A stretch of DNA of 64,000 nucleotides from NCBI GenBank assembly GCA_030248225.1, contig JASANE010028505.1, positions 1-64,000 of the forward strand, given 5' to 3'. The notes beneath the pieces were generated by a model, which had not been told where the DNA came from, did no database searches, and worked only from the letters and a program-made list of their open reading frames with translations. A program made the translations under genes and the position numbers. Positions 1-11,309 of the stretch are shown here, piece by piece (positions within the stretch are counted from its first letter, which is position 1; every line of letters starts with the position of its first letter). This DNA comes from Trileptium ribeirensis. Its lineage: Eukaryota > Nematoda > Enoplea > Enoplida > Thoracostomopsidae.

Positions 1-1247
1 CAAATTGATTGCAGTAAGTACTGAAAAATTGGCCACGAACCACATGTTGGGGTCCTGAGTGTCAACTCTATAAAAATGCAGGGTATAACAAGTCAGTTAC
101 TATACAAAATGCTAATCACGTCAAATTGATTGCAGTAAGTACTGAAAAATTGGCCACGAAACACATGTTGGGGTCTTGAGCGTCAACTCTATAAAAATGC
201 AGGGTATAACAAGTCAGTTACTATACAAAATGCTAATCACGTCAAATTGATTGCAGTAAGTACTGAAAAATTGGCCACGAAACACATGTTGGGGTCTTGA
301 GCGTCAACTCTATAAAAATGCAGGGTATAACAAGTCAGTTACTATACAAAATGCTAATCATGTCAAATTGATTGCAGTAAGTACTGAAAAATTGGCCACG
401 AACCACATGTTGGGGTCCTGAGTGTCAACTCTATAAAAATGCAGGGTATAACAAGTCAGTTACTATACAAAATGCTAATCATGTCAAATTGATTGCAGTA
501 AGTACTGAAAAATTGGCCACGAACCACATGTTGGGGTCAACTGATCTGTCAATGATTCCTCTATAAAAATGCAGGGTATAACAAGTCAGTTACTATACAA
601 AATGCTAATCACGTCAAATTGATTGCAGTAAGTACTGAAAAATTGGCCACGAAACACATGTTGGGGTCTTGAGCGTCAACTGGCCCCCGCCACGCGTGCG
701 GCGCTATAAAAATGCAGGGTATAACAAGTCAGTTGCTATACAAAATGCTAATCATGTCAAATTGATTGCAGTAAGTACTGAAAAATTGGCCACGAACCAC
801 ATGTTGGGGTCCTGAGTGTCAACTCTATAAAAATGCAGGGTATAACAAGTCAGTTACTATACAAAATGCTAATCACGTCAAATTGATTGCAGTAAGTACT
901 GAAAAATTGGCCACGAAACACATGTTGGGGTCTTGAGCGTCAACTCTATAAAAATGCAGGGTATAACAAGTCAGTTACTATACAAAATGCTAATCATGTC
1001 AAATTGATTGCAGTAAGTACTGAAAAATTGGCCACGAAACACATGTTGGGGTCTTGAGCGTCAACTCTATAAAAATGCAGGGTATAACAAGTCAGTTACT
1101 ATACAAAATGCTAATCATGTCAAATTGATTGCAGTAAGTACTGAAAAATTGGCCACGAAACACATGTTGGGGTCTTGAGCGAAAACTCTATAAAAATGCA
1201 GGGTATACAAGTCAGTTGCTATACAAAATGCAAATCATGTCAAATTG
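1..1247. repeat. 121-bp tandem repeat array, about 10 copies
   Basis: The unit begins CAAATTGATTGCAGTAAG and recurs at about 1, 122, 243, 364, 485, 615, 758, 879, 1000, 1121 and 1241, giving a 121-bp period. Copies are nearly identical and differ mainly at a few positions (ACGAACCAC or ACGAAACAC, GTCCTGAGTG or GTCTTGAGCG). Two neighbouring copies are longer because a short segment is inserted or replaced at the same point, just before CTATAAAAATGC. The array is cut by the window start and ends in a degraded copy. It lies 3' of the last visible TAK1-like exon, so it is probably inside an intron of that minus-strand gene. Confidence 0.97.
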
Positions 1248-1284
1248 TAACACCCAGATTTAGCGATTTATACCATAAAAATGT

Positions 1285-1800
1285 ATGACAAATAAGTCCT
1301 ATTACAACCAAAACGTTAGACGTACAAATTACAAAATTTGAACGTTTTCCTTAAATCATAAACCTATGAGTTAAAATAAAACATAAAACACGACCTTATA
1401 GTAGGTTATCAATCTCGGGGATTTGCCAATAAGAGTTGTCCGGATGTCGCGAAACAAAGATAAGGTCCTATTATAATCAAAATGTCACACGTACAAATTG
1501 TGAGTCATAAACCTATCAGTTGAGTCAGCTTCAGCATAAAACCCGACCTTATCGTAGGTTGTCAATCTCGGAGATTTGCCAATAAAGAGTTGTCCGGATG
1601 TGGTGAAACACAGATAAAGTCCTATTATAATAAAACTGTTAGACGTACAAATTAAAAAAATTGAAAATTTCCCTTGAATCATAAACCTATGAGTTTAGTC
1701 AGCTTTGGCATAAAATGCGACCTTATCGTAGGTTGTCAATCTCGGGTATATGCCCATAAAGTTGCACGGATGTGGCGAAGCAAAAATAAAGCATAAAAAC
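1285..1800. repeat. About 170-bp tandem repeat, 3 diverged copies
   Basis: Three copies of a unit with AAGTCCTATTA, a GACGTACAAATT segment, ATAAACCTATGAG, CGACCTTAT.GTAGGTT and GTTGTCCGGATG start near 1290, 1462 and 1617. The middle copy has lost about 20 bases. It follows the 121-bp array directly and is an unrelated sequence. No coding function is seen. Confidence 0.85.
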
Positions 1801-2472
1801 AGTGAATGTTTAATGGTGGCAATTAGGAAAATCCCTACATTATGGTCTCAAATGTCAGCCGCAAAATAATAAACAGTGGGTATGGCACACTTATAAGGTT
1901 CTGAGTGAAACCATATTTCTGACATGCAATACCGCGATAGCTGAAAAAGCTATGGTATTTACAGAAAAACAACAAATTCTACATTGCTATTGGTCTGCGG
2001 TGAAAAATTGGCGAGATGCCGGATTACAATTCATCTGCGTATAATTTTTAAAACAATACCAGGAGTGAAAGTTTTATCTACTGACAATATTCCAACCGAA
2101 ATCATTTATTTACGCTAGACTCAATTCATATTTCGCCATTTTTGATCGAATACGATGAATAATTTCACTGATTTAAAATCCAAACAACAAGAATCAAAAC
2201 TGTTTAAAAAACCGGTGCAAGTTGCTACGGAAAATTTGCTAGCAATAGCAATGTTTTTAACAAAAAACGCTTTGGTTAGTAACACATAAAAATATAACAC
2301 CCAGCGAGACAGTACACCATGATTAAACAAAATGTGAGTAAACGCCCCTTTCCAATGATATATATTATCTGCACAAAAAAACACAAAAACGCACATTGAC
2401 ACTAGTTTGCGCGCATTCATACTGTTTTATGTTAGGTGTAGGTGCCAATAAAAAATTGTTTCCGAAACTAAC

Positions 2473-2545
2473 CGTTATAAAGAGATCCTCCTTCAGCGTA
2501 TTCCATAACAAGGCGGCACATTTGGTCCGATGACGACTCGGTATT
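2473..2545 (-). CDS. TAK1-like exon 4 (hinge region)
   Basis: Encodes 24 residues plus one base. A short polar insert (NTESSSDQM) precedes CRLVMEYAEGGSLYN. The acceptor is ATTTTTAG and the donor is G/GTTAGT, so the next exon must supply two bases to complete a codon. No convincing continuation is visible between 1 and 2472, so the next exon is probably left of the window, beyond the satellite arrays. Confidence 0.92.
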
Positions 2546-5500
2546 CTAAAAATAACCCAACAAGATATTATTCATTACTATTGCCCAACTACTGTTTATA
2601 ACAATGCAGCCGAAGTAAGTAAACAACGGTGAAAAGACCCTGGAGATTTAAGACTATAAAATTTTACGTTTCGTTTCATCTGAAATTATTATGTCTTAAA
2701 AAACAGGGGTGTCCTATATTTATTTGACAAGAAGTGATCCCAGCTAGCTGCTTTAAATAAAAGGAGTGAATTACTGGTATTTTGACATCTGCCAGGACAT
2801 TGTAACTTAATTAAACCAAATTAAAAAAAGTCTCCCAGCCGCAAAGGCAATTAAAATAGACTCTCTCATAACATGTGTGCAGTGAAATAATAAAAATGTT
2901 GTATAGAGTCAGCTGAAGTCTTTAATAAATTCTGCACTGCATTCAATTATGGTAGATTTATTCGAGTTTGAAGAAGTCCAAGTAGATTTGTTTCTACTAT
3001 ACTAGCTTTTGTACAAAATCGATTTGTTTTTACCTAAGTCGAATAGCACATGGCCGTTATAAACAAATCGAACAAAATTAAATCTAATTGGGGGTAGAAC
3101 TGATTTTAGTAGCGAGCAGAATAAACTCTGTTAAATATAAACAATGTTGATTCAATTCTATTTAAGTCAAACTTGGCGCAAAATAAGTTGATGTAGAAAT
3201 GATTCTACTCGAATCGTTTCAAAAATTTTTGGTTTGAATCTACCCGATCTGGTTCCCACAGATTTAATCCTATCGATGTTATTCCACCAAAAATATTGAT
3301 AGAACAAAATATATATATGGTTTAGATTCGGTTCTCGCATTCTTTTCCACCATCTCTGTGACACATCCTAAAGCAGTTGCAGCATAAATGCACAAAAACT
3401 TAGCTTACCGAAAATTGTGTGCATGCACCATACAACTTGACAATGTTTGGGTGATCCACGCGGGCCAGTTGCTCCAACTGAAATATGTATATAGTATGTA
3501 AATAATAGATATATCATTGATGCCCTTCAGGGGGTACATAGAACCTCCCTCTTAAGCCATATTTGCCCTCCCTAAGCTGAAGCATCGCAAACTTCAAGGA
3601 AAATTTTACAAATTATTAGCAAAATGACAAAAAAATTTAAGGGAAAATAAGAGTAAATTATGAGGAAAGTGTGGGAAGCCTGAGTAACATTTTGGTCACC
3701 CCAATCCCGACAGAGGACTACATCTCCCGTAGTCAAGATTAGCTGCCCCTCTAAGTCGCAGATAATAATTATGCATATCAACAAATAGTTAGACTATGCA
3801 AAAATATGCACAAAAATAGCGTACTAAATTAAAGATGTTTTCACACGTTCAAATTTTTAGCTCAAAATTTGACGGTAACTTCTAAATAAATTGCAATATT
3901 TCAAAATTTGAGAGCAAAATTTGAGCTCAAACTTTTTAGATAATACATCTCGTCGATAATTGCCTACATGAATATCCTTCAAATTATTGAACAGTGTTCA
4001 CACGTTCAAATTTACCAAAAATGTAAAAAAGATGCTTTCAAATTTTGATCAAAATTTGAGCGTGTGAACACACATTCAGACTATAAACAATAAACTACTG
4101 CTACTAATATAGTTTTTTCAGGTATGAAATTATAAATTATCTTTTACAAATCGTGTTTCCTATTTCTTTATTGAAAAGACACGCAAAAATAATTTGCTCG
4201 TCAGTTGAAAAACGTTTTTATGCGCCGCGTTTACTGTGACAAGAATTGGAGAAACTAAACACTATAAGCGACAAAGTTTTTAGAGCTTACGCCAGCTGCA
4301 CATATGTCAAACGACATTTTTAATACGTACTGAACGTAGTGGGTTAAACAAGCGAAATGAAGAATTTGTTTACTAGCCGGATAGTGGTGAATTTTTACTA
4401 TGACCATTATCGTTTTTAGGTTGACACGTATCATCTAACCTTGGCTGGGTGGATTCATTCGCGCGATAACTCGTTTGAAAGCTTCAAAATTTCATTCGCG
4501 CCAACATCTTTCCCCGAAAAGCGGGCCTATGGGATTCGGGTCGGGTCTCGAAGAGGCCCGATAAATCATGTTTATTCATTGTATCTCGACAATGAGTATA
4601 GATATTCGAGTCATGTTGGCCTTATTTTGTAGAGCAGCTCTTGTACCATAAAGCCGAACATCTGTGCTCCTATTGTCTTTATGCTGCAGAGTTGGGTCAA
4701 AACGGGTTTAAAAAGGCCATTTGCGACCCAAAATACACGAAAAAGACAATATCTTTGTAACTGCTCGAGCTATATGACATTTTGTAGAGCAATTCACCCT
4801 CTGTACATGATGTTCAGATAGCCATTTTCATTATTTCCGTTGAAGGATTCGCTCAAAAGAGGTTCTTGATTGGTCCTATGGCACTCAAAATACACGAAAC
4901 CACAATATCTCCGTAACTGCGCGAGTTATTTTAGGTGTTGGTCTCACCTTGTAGAGTAATTTAGTTTTATGTGCTTGCACGTTATGAGTCCATAATCGCA
5001 TGTACCTCCACAACTATTTGAACAGCTTGGCTGATATTCGGGTCATTTTGTAAGTTAGAATATAGCTGTGTACATCACGACAAATAACATATTCAATATT
5101 AAAAATTCACCACCTTGGCGATAAGACAACCTACAGGCAGAAATATTGCGGAAATTAAACACATTCATCACAGCGCGACTAAGACTACTAAGTCTCAATA
5201 ACTGTCTTGAGATTATGAATTCAGTTTCCTGATCCTCTTCAGGGCGCTGGGGAATTAATGATACAACAGCAAAGTGGCGATGGTTTTCGACATAATACAG
5301 ACTATGGAATCCTTACCCCAACATCCAATGGCAAAAAGACTGAAACATTCGACGCCTTCAAATCACGAATTTTAAAAGTCATCTTTCTTACTTTAGACCC
5401 TTAGCGCTTGCCGATTGTGATGCGATTTACGCAAATACCACTGCGTTTATCGTGGTTAGAAAAGCTGCAGACAAGACATATTCCAGTCGCTACCATAATA

Positions 5501-8462
5501 TTAACATCATATTTTAGTAAGCACGTTTAATATTATTTTAGCTAAGCACGTTGCTATTTTGCTGTCGGAATTGAGCACTTTAGCTCATTAAACCGTTGCA
5601 GACACGCAACCATATACTTAATGTAAAAACATATAGACTAATCATCATACTCTTACAAGCAAACAACCACTAAAAAATCAACAATTTAAAAACAAAAGCT
5701 TTTCTCACAGCTAAAGACCGAGTTCTCTAAAAACGAGAGTGGTTATCTACATTTTCGATCCGATGTCTGTGTTTCAGGGAAGCATTTATATAACCAAGAG
5801 TGTATAAAGGAAGAGTATATATGAAGCTCCCTGCACTTTAATGCTAGCCCGTGTGTGATGATACGGGCGTTTTTGGCTCTACCTCTTATTTCTGAGGGAG
5901 GTGGTAATGCACTGAAACGCTATATTTCGTCGGAGTCTGAGTAGCACGGAACCATCTCAGTTCAATCGAACCCCCTCAAAACTTAGTGGGGGTCGGAGCT
6001 ACTCCTATAAAACCAGGGGTTAGAGGAAATAACGTTTGTGTCAAGAAACACGGGCTAACATTAGAGCTCAGGGAACCGTGATATATACTCTTTCCTTATG
6101 CACTCTTGATATATAACTCATACACGTCTTGAACCAAGTAAACGTTTTCAATGAGAAATTATTGCCTTAGCGCAAATAGACATATGTGCAAAATATTTAT
6201 TGAATAAAACTATATACGTGTCAAATATAACCCTGCACATATGCATCAACTCTGCGACATCAAAGAAAACAGACAGAGAAGAACAAAATAAATTAGCATA
6301 GTTTCTTAGTAATATAAACTTACTAAAATTATTCAAAATTTTAGGCACAACATCCATCTTTAAAACGTTATAAATCTTATTTAGAGTTTTAGAATATGCG
6401 AAAAAGATGTCAGTAGAAAGAAGACACATATTGACATTATTTCAGTATGTAATTACTGAAAATATATATTTGAATTTAAACACTCAATCACGCTACACAT
6501 GTAATATTGTTAATAATATATATATATTAAAACCGAGATATTCAATAGCATTAGTTTGACATTCTTTGTAATCTGAAGACACGTTTCACAGCATGACGAA
6601 GTTACCACATGTACTACACAATTTTGGTTTTTTATTGGATTTGCTAAAAACTGACTATACATAAACACTATCTCACCTCGCGTTCGAAAGCAGAAATTTC
6701 CTTCGCGCTCGCAATCATTTTCACCGCAACGGCTTTGTCCTTCCACTTGGCTTTTTGAACAACTCCATAAGCGCCACGCCCAAGCACCTACAAACAATAT
6801 GTCATTTAACGCAGTACAAAATGTTACACGGCGAACTAGGTCAATGAAAGGGAATTCTGTGCCCACGTTTGTTTGGAAAATCACGGGTACAATTTTCGGC
6901 ATCCTCCAAAGTCGCTGCCACTTTAGTATCATGTAACAATGAGAAACACGATCATCCGGAATCGTAACTGCTAATTTAAAAAGGAGCAGCAACCTGGTGT
7001 TATCAATCTATAAATGGTCAATATAAATAGAATAAATAAGGGTCGTGTGAGTTTAAAATGCACTGATAATCCAAAAATCACCCTTAATGAAATTACTCGC
7101 ACGAAACTGTGAAGTGTCTAAAAGAGAGCTTAAAAAATTTTTTAGGAAATTTGATTGTAGATTGATACGACTTATGTCAAGTTTTGGTGGACCGACGTAT
7201 AACGAAAATTTCTTCCAGTAAGCATGCATCACTGCGTGAACTATATTACACGGATTGAACACGCCACGCCTTAGCACAGACTAGGCAATTTCACTCTGTT
7301 TCACCACGCGCCGGGTGTGTACCAATACATAATGTGATTATTCGTATTATGAACGTATTGCTCGTATTGGAATTCAGTCGATACGAATTAGACCTCTACG
7401 GGAGGACTTAATTTTTGTCTACAAGCTTTTGGATGGTCATTTCGATTATGATTGTTTTAATTTGTCGTTGAGAGGGCATCGCTTTAAACTACGGTGCAAC
7501 TCAAATGCGCGTTTGGACTGCAAACAAAAGTTCTTTGCTAGTCGGGCAGTGCGACATTGGAACAGTTTTCCAGGGCTCAAAGAGGATTCTCATAGTCTAG
7601 TTGTATTTAAGCAAAAGCTTCATAACTAACAGTCGCTGCAATGTCCATAGCTGCTATCTCGCGTTCGCCTTTTTCCATCTACAGGCGACTGTTCACGACC
7701 GCTACAAGCCGATTTCCTATTGGCTACAAACCTATTCCTACGATTTTGGACGTGGCGATGAGAGCGCGGGAACTGGCAGCAACTGACAGGAAATGAGGTG
7801 TCCATAGCTGCTATCTCGCGTTCGCCTTTTTCCATCTACAGGCGACTGTTCACGACCGCTACAAGCCGATTTCCTATTGGCTACAAACCTATTCCTACGA
7901 TTTTGGACGTGGCGATGCGAGCGCGGGAACTGGCAGCAACTGACAGGAAATGAGGTGTCCATAGCTGCTATCTCGCGTTCGCCTTTTTCCATCTACAGGC
8001 GACTGTTCACGACCGCTACAAGCCGATTTCCTATTGGCTACAAACCTATTCCTACGATTTTGGACGTGGCGATGCGAGCGCGGAAACTGGCAGCAACTGA
8101 CAGGAAATGAGAACCCGGTAAGAATACTACATACCGTTGTTTTATATGTTTTTCAGTCTTGAAAAAATTTTTTATTATAACAAAAATGGTTCAAGTTTTA
8201 GCTTCCGCTGAGCTACAGCTGAAATAATTTGTGGAAATGTTCCACATATTTAACAATTACCTACTTAAAGCAATATGTGTTTTCTGAACAGGAATTAGTT
8301 CAAGACTAAGTAACAAACAATCAAGTAAAACTGCTCTGTGGCGCACACCTCCATCATTTTAAGATCTTCTAATGAAATCTCAGTGAACGAGGGCGACCGT
8401 CGAACTTCGTTGACGTTTGTCGGTACATCTGAAGAACTCCCAGTCAGCACCATCGTTCCCAT
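2473..8462 (-). CDS. TAK1/MAP3K7-like protein kinase, N-terminal part (gene runs off the left edge)
   Basis: Four minus-strand exons (8349-8462, 6677-6787, 3409-3477, 2473-2545) join in phase and encode the first 122 residues of a serine/threonine kinase. In order: a short N-terminus rich in Ser and Thr; LEDLKMME leading into VLGRGAYGVV (glycine-rich loop, residues 39-48); VAVK with the ATP-binding lysine at residue 61; the alphaC glutamate at residue 75; HPNIVKLYGAC (strand 4); and the hinge LVMEYAEGGSLYN ending at residue 122. YAEGGSLYN and LYGAC are hallmarks of TAK1, the MAP3K of TGF-beta/Wnt/immune signalling that phosphorylates MAP2Ks in the cytoplasm. All junctions have GT..AG ends. 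The catalytic loop, DFG region and C-terminus must lie left of base 1. The start is the ATG at 8462, because an AG acceptor lies 28 bases upstream (8491-8492). Introns of 1.6, 3.2 and 0.9 kb are full of repeats. Confidence 0.93.
3409..3477 (-). CDS. TAK1-like exon 3 (strand 4 region)
   Basis: Encodes 23 residues, LEQLARVDHPNIVKLYGACTQ plus FS, in phase 0. The acceptor is ATTTCAG and the donor GTAAGC. HPNIVKLYGAC is almost invariant in TAK1 kinases. The exon is only 69 bases long, so a length-filtered search would miss it. Confidence 0.93.
3836..4073. mobile_element. MITE-like inverted repeat with GTGTTCACACG ends
   Basis: The left end near 3836 reads TTTTCACACGTTCAAATTTTT. The right end is its reverse complement (AAAATTTGAGCGTGTGAACA, ending at about 4073). 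A further direct copy of the left end lies at 3993-4012, so the region may be a small element with an internal or nested end. A clear target-site duplication was not found. It lies in TAK1-like intron 2. Confidence 0.6.
4560..5150. repeat. Modular dispersed repeat (copy 1)
   Basis: Built from roughly 170-bp submodules. Each has GGTCAAAA-type sequence, CCCAAAATACACGAAA, ACAATATCTCCGTAACTGC and TTTGTAGAGCAATTCA. A shared end module follows, with CAGCTTGGCTGATATT, CATTTTGTAAGTT, TATAGCTGTG and CACCTTGGCGA. The same parts recur at 25450-25700 and 47010-47790. No coding potential or terminal structure was recognised. It lies in TAK1-like intron 2. Confidence 0.75.
5793..6109. mobile_element. MITE with long imperfect terminal inverted repeats and TATATA flanks
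   Basis: The left end ACCAAGAGTGTATAAAGGAA, continuing to GCTAGCCCGTG, is mirrored at the right end by CACGGGCTAACATT through to TTATGCACTCTTGA, giving about 60-65 bp inverted repeats. Both sides are flanked by TATATA (5787-5792 and 6110-6115), consistent with insertion at TA. The 317-bp element has no coding capacity, so it is a non-autonomous DNA transposon sitting in TAK1-like intron 2. Confidence 0.85.
6677..6787 (-). CDS. TAK1-like exon 2 (glycine loop and ATP lysine)
   Basis: Encodes 37 residues starting VLGRGAYGVVQKAKW, followed by AVAVK and ending FERE. It is flanked by a TTTGTAG acceptor and a GAG/GTGAGA donor, with phase 0 at both ends. GxGxxG is present as GRGAYG, and the VAVK lysine is the nucleotide-binding residue of the kinase fold. 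The larger open frame overlapping this region is in another frame and is not the gene. Confidence 0.93.
7343..7629 (+). pseudogene. LINE reverse transcriptase, C-terminal tail only
   Basis: An open frame ending at the TAA 7627-7629 encodes a typical CR1/Jockey-type LINE C-terminus: RIGIQS, then PLREDLIFVYKLLDGHFD, then FFASRAVRHWNSFPG and FKQKLHN. This pattern of LRxDLI-YKLL followed by R-FF--R-V--WN--P and a final FK--L is shared by the other LINE tails in this window. All upstream parts are absent, so it is a 5'-truncated insertion within TAK1-like intron 1, in opposite orientation to that gene. Confidence 0.82.
7642..8112. repeat. 157-bp tandem repeat, 3 copies
   Basis: Units start TGTCCATAGCTGCTATCTCG at 7642, 7799 and 7956 and are almost identical, ending GACAGGAAATGAG. 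The array begins about 12 bases after the LINE stop codon at 7629, so it may be that element's 3' untranslated region, amplified in tandem. Open frames on both strands here are products of the repetition. Confidence 0.95.
8349..8462 (-). CDS. TAK1-like exon 1 (start codon exon)
   Basis: Encodes residues 1-38, from MGTM to KMME, and ends in phase 0 at GAG before a GTGTGC donor. A polypyrimidine-AG acceptor at 8491-8492 leaves a 28-base 5' untranslated stretch. That implies either an upstream noncoding exon, which I could not find, or a trans-splice site. The segment just before the kinase core (SFTEISLEDLKMME) corresponds to the family's short linker before the glycine loop. Confidence 0.88.
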
Positions 8463-8499
8463 TACAAGAGCAAAATATTGCACAAAAACACTGAAAATA

Positions 8500-11160
8500 G
8501 TGACGCAATCTGAGGAATCGTTTCGGTCTTGAAGCGGTCAGAGTCAGACCGATATATTTTAAAGGCTATACGGACATCATAGTCCGCGTACATCACTAAC
8601 CGTAAGATATGATTTTAAAAGGTAGTTTATTTTGAATGAAAGCTAAATGTTTCGCTAAGAAAGTCACTTTAGCGTTGTAGTTAATTATTAGGTAGACAAT
8701 ATAAAAAAGCATGAGCAATAGTTAGATTTATGACAACTAATGATGGGCAGGAATATGGCTTAGCATATCCGGATTTCCGGCTAAAATTATGGGATAGATC
8801 AGGATAGCCGACATGGGCAACAACAAAAATACCTAAAGCTAAAACTTGTATTTAAGCTTCAAAAACATAACGGGTGTTCAGAGTTGGTTGTTGTTTATTA
8901 CATTATGACAAATGGTTGCTGCTCACTAACTAGTGCCTTTCCAAAACTTCTTAATACATTTCACTATCGTAACCCCAGCGTCAGCTAGAGCATTTGAATC
9001 GCGTGTGGCTATTTTCCAGCTGAGGATACTATTTTTTAATGGACGAGTCTACGGTTGGACTAAATTCGTTGAAGAAAACAGCAGTATTATAAATTTTTAT
9101 AAGAGGGTTAGTGATACGCGTCGTTCGAAACGAGTGGTGTTTCCACTGATAGCGCCAAGGTGAACGACCGTGAAAATTTCTGTTTTCGGCTATTGCTGTA
9201 CGTTGAACAGAATATAATCATGCTTCAGTTTTTTGGTTAAGTATTGAGTGTAACGCATTAAAAATATATTATATATTATATGTTTTTCTGCATTCGTAAT
9301 ACGATGGTGTGGCTATTTTGGATTCCAGCATGAATATTTAACGCTTTCTCAGTAGTTTTTATTATGTTTAATGGCCGACTAACTCGGTTTACATCATGCA
9401 GCCTGATTCTATTTATTTATATAGGGTGAAGAAAATGTATAACTGCCTATATATATATGTTTTTTCAGTAGGTTGGATGTAGTGGGGCGACTATTTAGAA
9501 CCCAACTAATTCAACTATACATGAAACCCCACTAGCTCCGCTTCACCATGGCTTGCTAGCTCTTGGTACTAATGGGCATCCTGGCCATTAGACCTCAGGT
9601 CCACCATATCGCACAAATCATCAATATATACGTTCTTCTGTGATGCTAGGTTAGAAGAAACAAAGGAAAAGTTTGTGAAGTACAACGTGGACCCGACTAT
9701 AGCCCATTATGTTTTAGTCTGTGGAAATACTTCGGCGCCAATTCAAATCTAGAAGGAAATATGTATATCTATTTATGTGGAGAAACAAAATTTGGTTCGA
9801 ATTTTTTGGTCAGTTTTAAATTTTTTAATCGCTTGCGATATCGGCATCGGTATTTTCGATATTTCAAAACGCCGATATCGATATTGCGAATATCGGCCGA
9901 TACCAAAATGGATCAAGCCCTAACACAGCTCTATTTTATGATGTATATGTATTATAAGTAAGTGAGGTATAAATAAATAAAGATTTTTGTTTTAATGGGA
10001 TACTGTTGCACCAACACATAAGCTTGCGCTAAATCGACAATTAATCCAATATTACACTGTATACCTATATTTAAATTATAGGACACAATTGAACTGTTTG
10101 ACCGAACCCTGCAGCGCAGATAATGACAATAGCAGCACGTCATTTACAGGAATATATAATACATGAGTCTAATTTCACAAATTTTGCTGAAAAAGTGGTG
10201 GAAATATTGTTATTTCGGCTCTCAAAGGTCCATTTTAAAATGCTACAGTTTTACATCGCTCTGTTTGCTCGACAATATGGGCCTATTTGTGATCACACAT
10301 CTGCACCACTTATCGACATACAATCAATGGCATGTTTTATCACGTTTATTTCCAACACGAGACAGGTCAATTCAGCCCGTCTTTCGGCACGAAAAGATAT
10401 TAAGCTTTCGAATGAGCCATAGCACAAGTTAATCCACTCAGCCTAACCAGAGTTAAGCGCGTCAACCGGAAACACCTCAGAAGCGTATCAAAATTTAGCA
10501 GTTTGGCCATCTTCTCTGCGCTTGTTTCACTCATTAAAATTAGACTTAGTTAACAGAATTTGACCCAAATAGGTTCCGGCAAAAAATTTCTGCAATTCCA
10601 TAACGCAAAATTTTGTAAAATAATAAGTTGCACAGGACCGTAAAACGAACAGCTAAAAGCAAAAATGCACACAAAAATATACAAGTCCAGTTTAGGCGAT
10701 ATTTATTCGAAACCCTGAGAACGAGAGAAAAAAGTAAACGAATTCAACAATAATTTCTAATTAATCTATAACAGTTTAACAACTAAAGTTAAGTCTCGAG
10801 TATTTGGATAAGTAGAAATAAGTGTATTTTTCATGGCCAACATCAGGATTATATGATATGACGGTAATATACGCATATGAAGTGCTACCAAGATAGAAAA
10901 TTTTCAAATTGCATGCTTGTAAGCGTTACTGCTAAAAAGCACATCATCGCGTGTGAAATTTTGTAAGATTGTAATATGAAGGAATGTGGTGCGTAACTAC
11001 TGTAGTTACCTGTGTTGTGGGATTAGATAAAAGGAGTTTAAACAGTAACGAGACAAGAAATACTAATAAAGGCTGTAACCAGTGAAAAATATATGCCTGT
11101 GGCATTAAGCTAGATAATTTTGTAGCCCATTTGAAGCTCTATATAGCTGTGCATAACACG
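8500..11160. other. Noncoding stretch with no recognisable gene
   Basis: This is the region 5' of the TAK1-like gene, so its promoter and any noncoding first exon may be here, but nothing can be pinned down. Two loosely similar segments with GTGTGGCTATTTT near 9002 and 9308 suggest a decayed duplication. A palindromic tract built on CGATATCGG lies at about 9828-9905. The small open frames show no domain. Confidence 0.5.
9828..9912. repeat. CGATATCGG-rich palindromic tract
   Basis: Repeated self-complementary motifs (GCGATATCGGCATCGG, GCCGATATCGATATTGCG, AATATCGGCCGATACC) lie within 85 bases. Such tracts are found at the ends of some hAT-like transposons. No matching second end or target duplication was found, so its nature is open. 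Confidence 0.5.
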
Positions 11161-11309
11161 CTGTGACGGTTATCACCTATGCCCTACTAGGATTGTGTCT
11201 GAAGGAAAGCAAAAGTAAGTGGTCGTCGCCTGTATCTAGAGTGCAGTCTGTAGAAACTCTAAGGCAACTTTCTTTAGCAGTCACCGCGCGGGTGTGGTTA
11301 TGCGCCATT

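Noticed and set aside
1..1247. CRISPR-like or promoter array because of regular spacing and repeated CTATAAAA
   Set aside because: The whole 121-bp unit is repeated with no variable spacers, and the context is eukaryotic. TATA-like words in satellite DNA are not evidence of promoters.
2121..2420. Candidate exon 5 of the TAK1-like gene after TTGTGCAG at about 2360
   Set aside because: The splice phase fits, but the translation lacks the expected VLHG and following helix, so it is probably a chance acceptor.
6510..6992. 160-codon minus-strand ORF as a gene
   Set aside because: It is a different frame running over TAK1-like exon 2 and its introns, and no domain is seen.
7626..8110. Short ORFs on both strands of the 157-bp array
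   Set aside because: They are products of a repeated sequence with no stop in some frames, and no domain or start context is seen.
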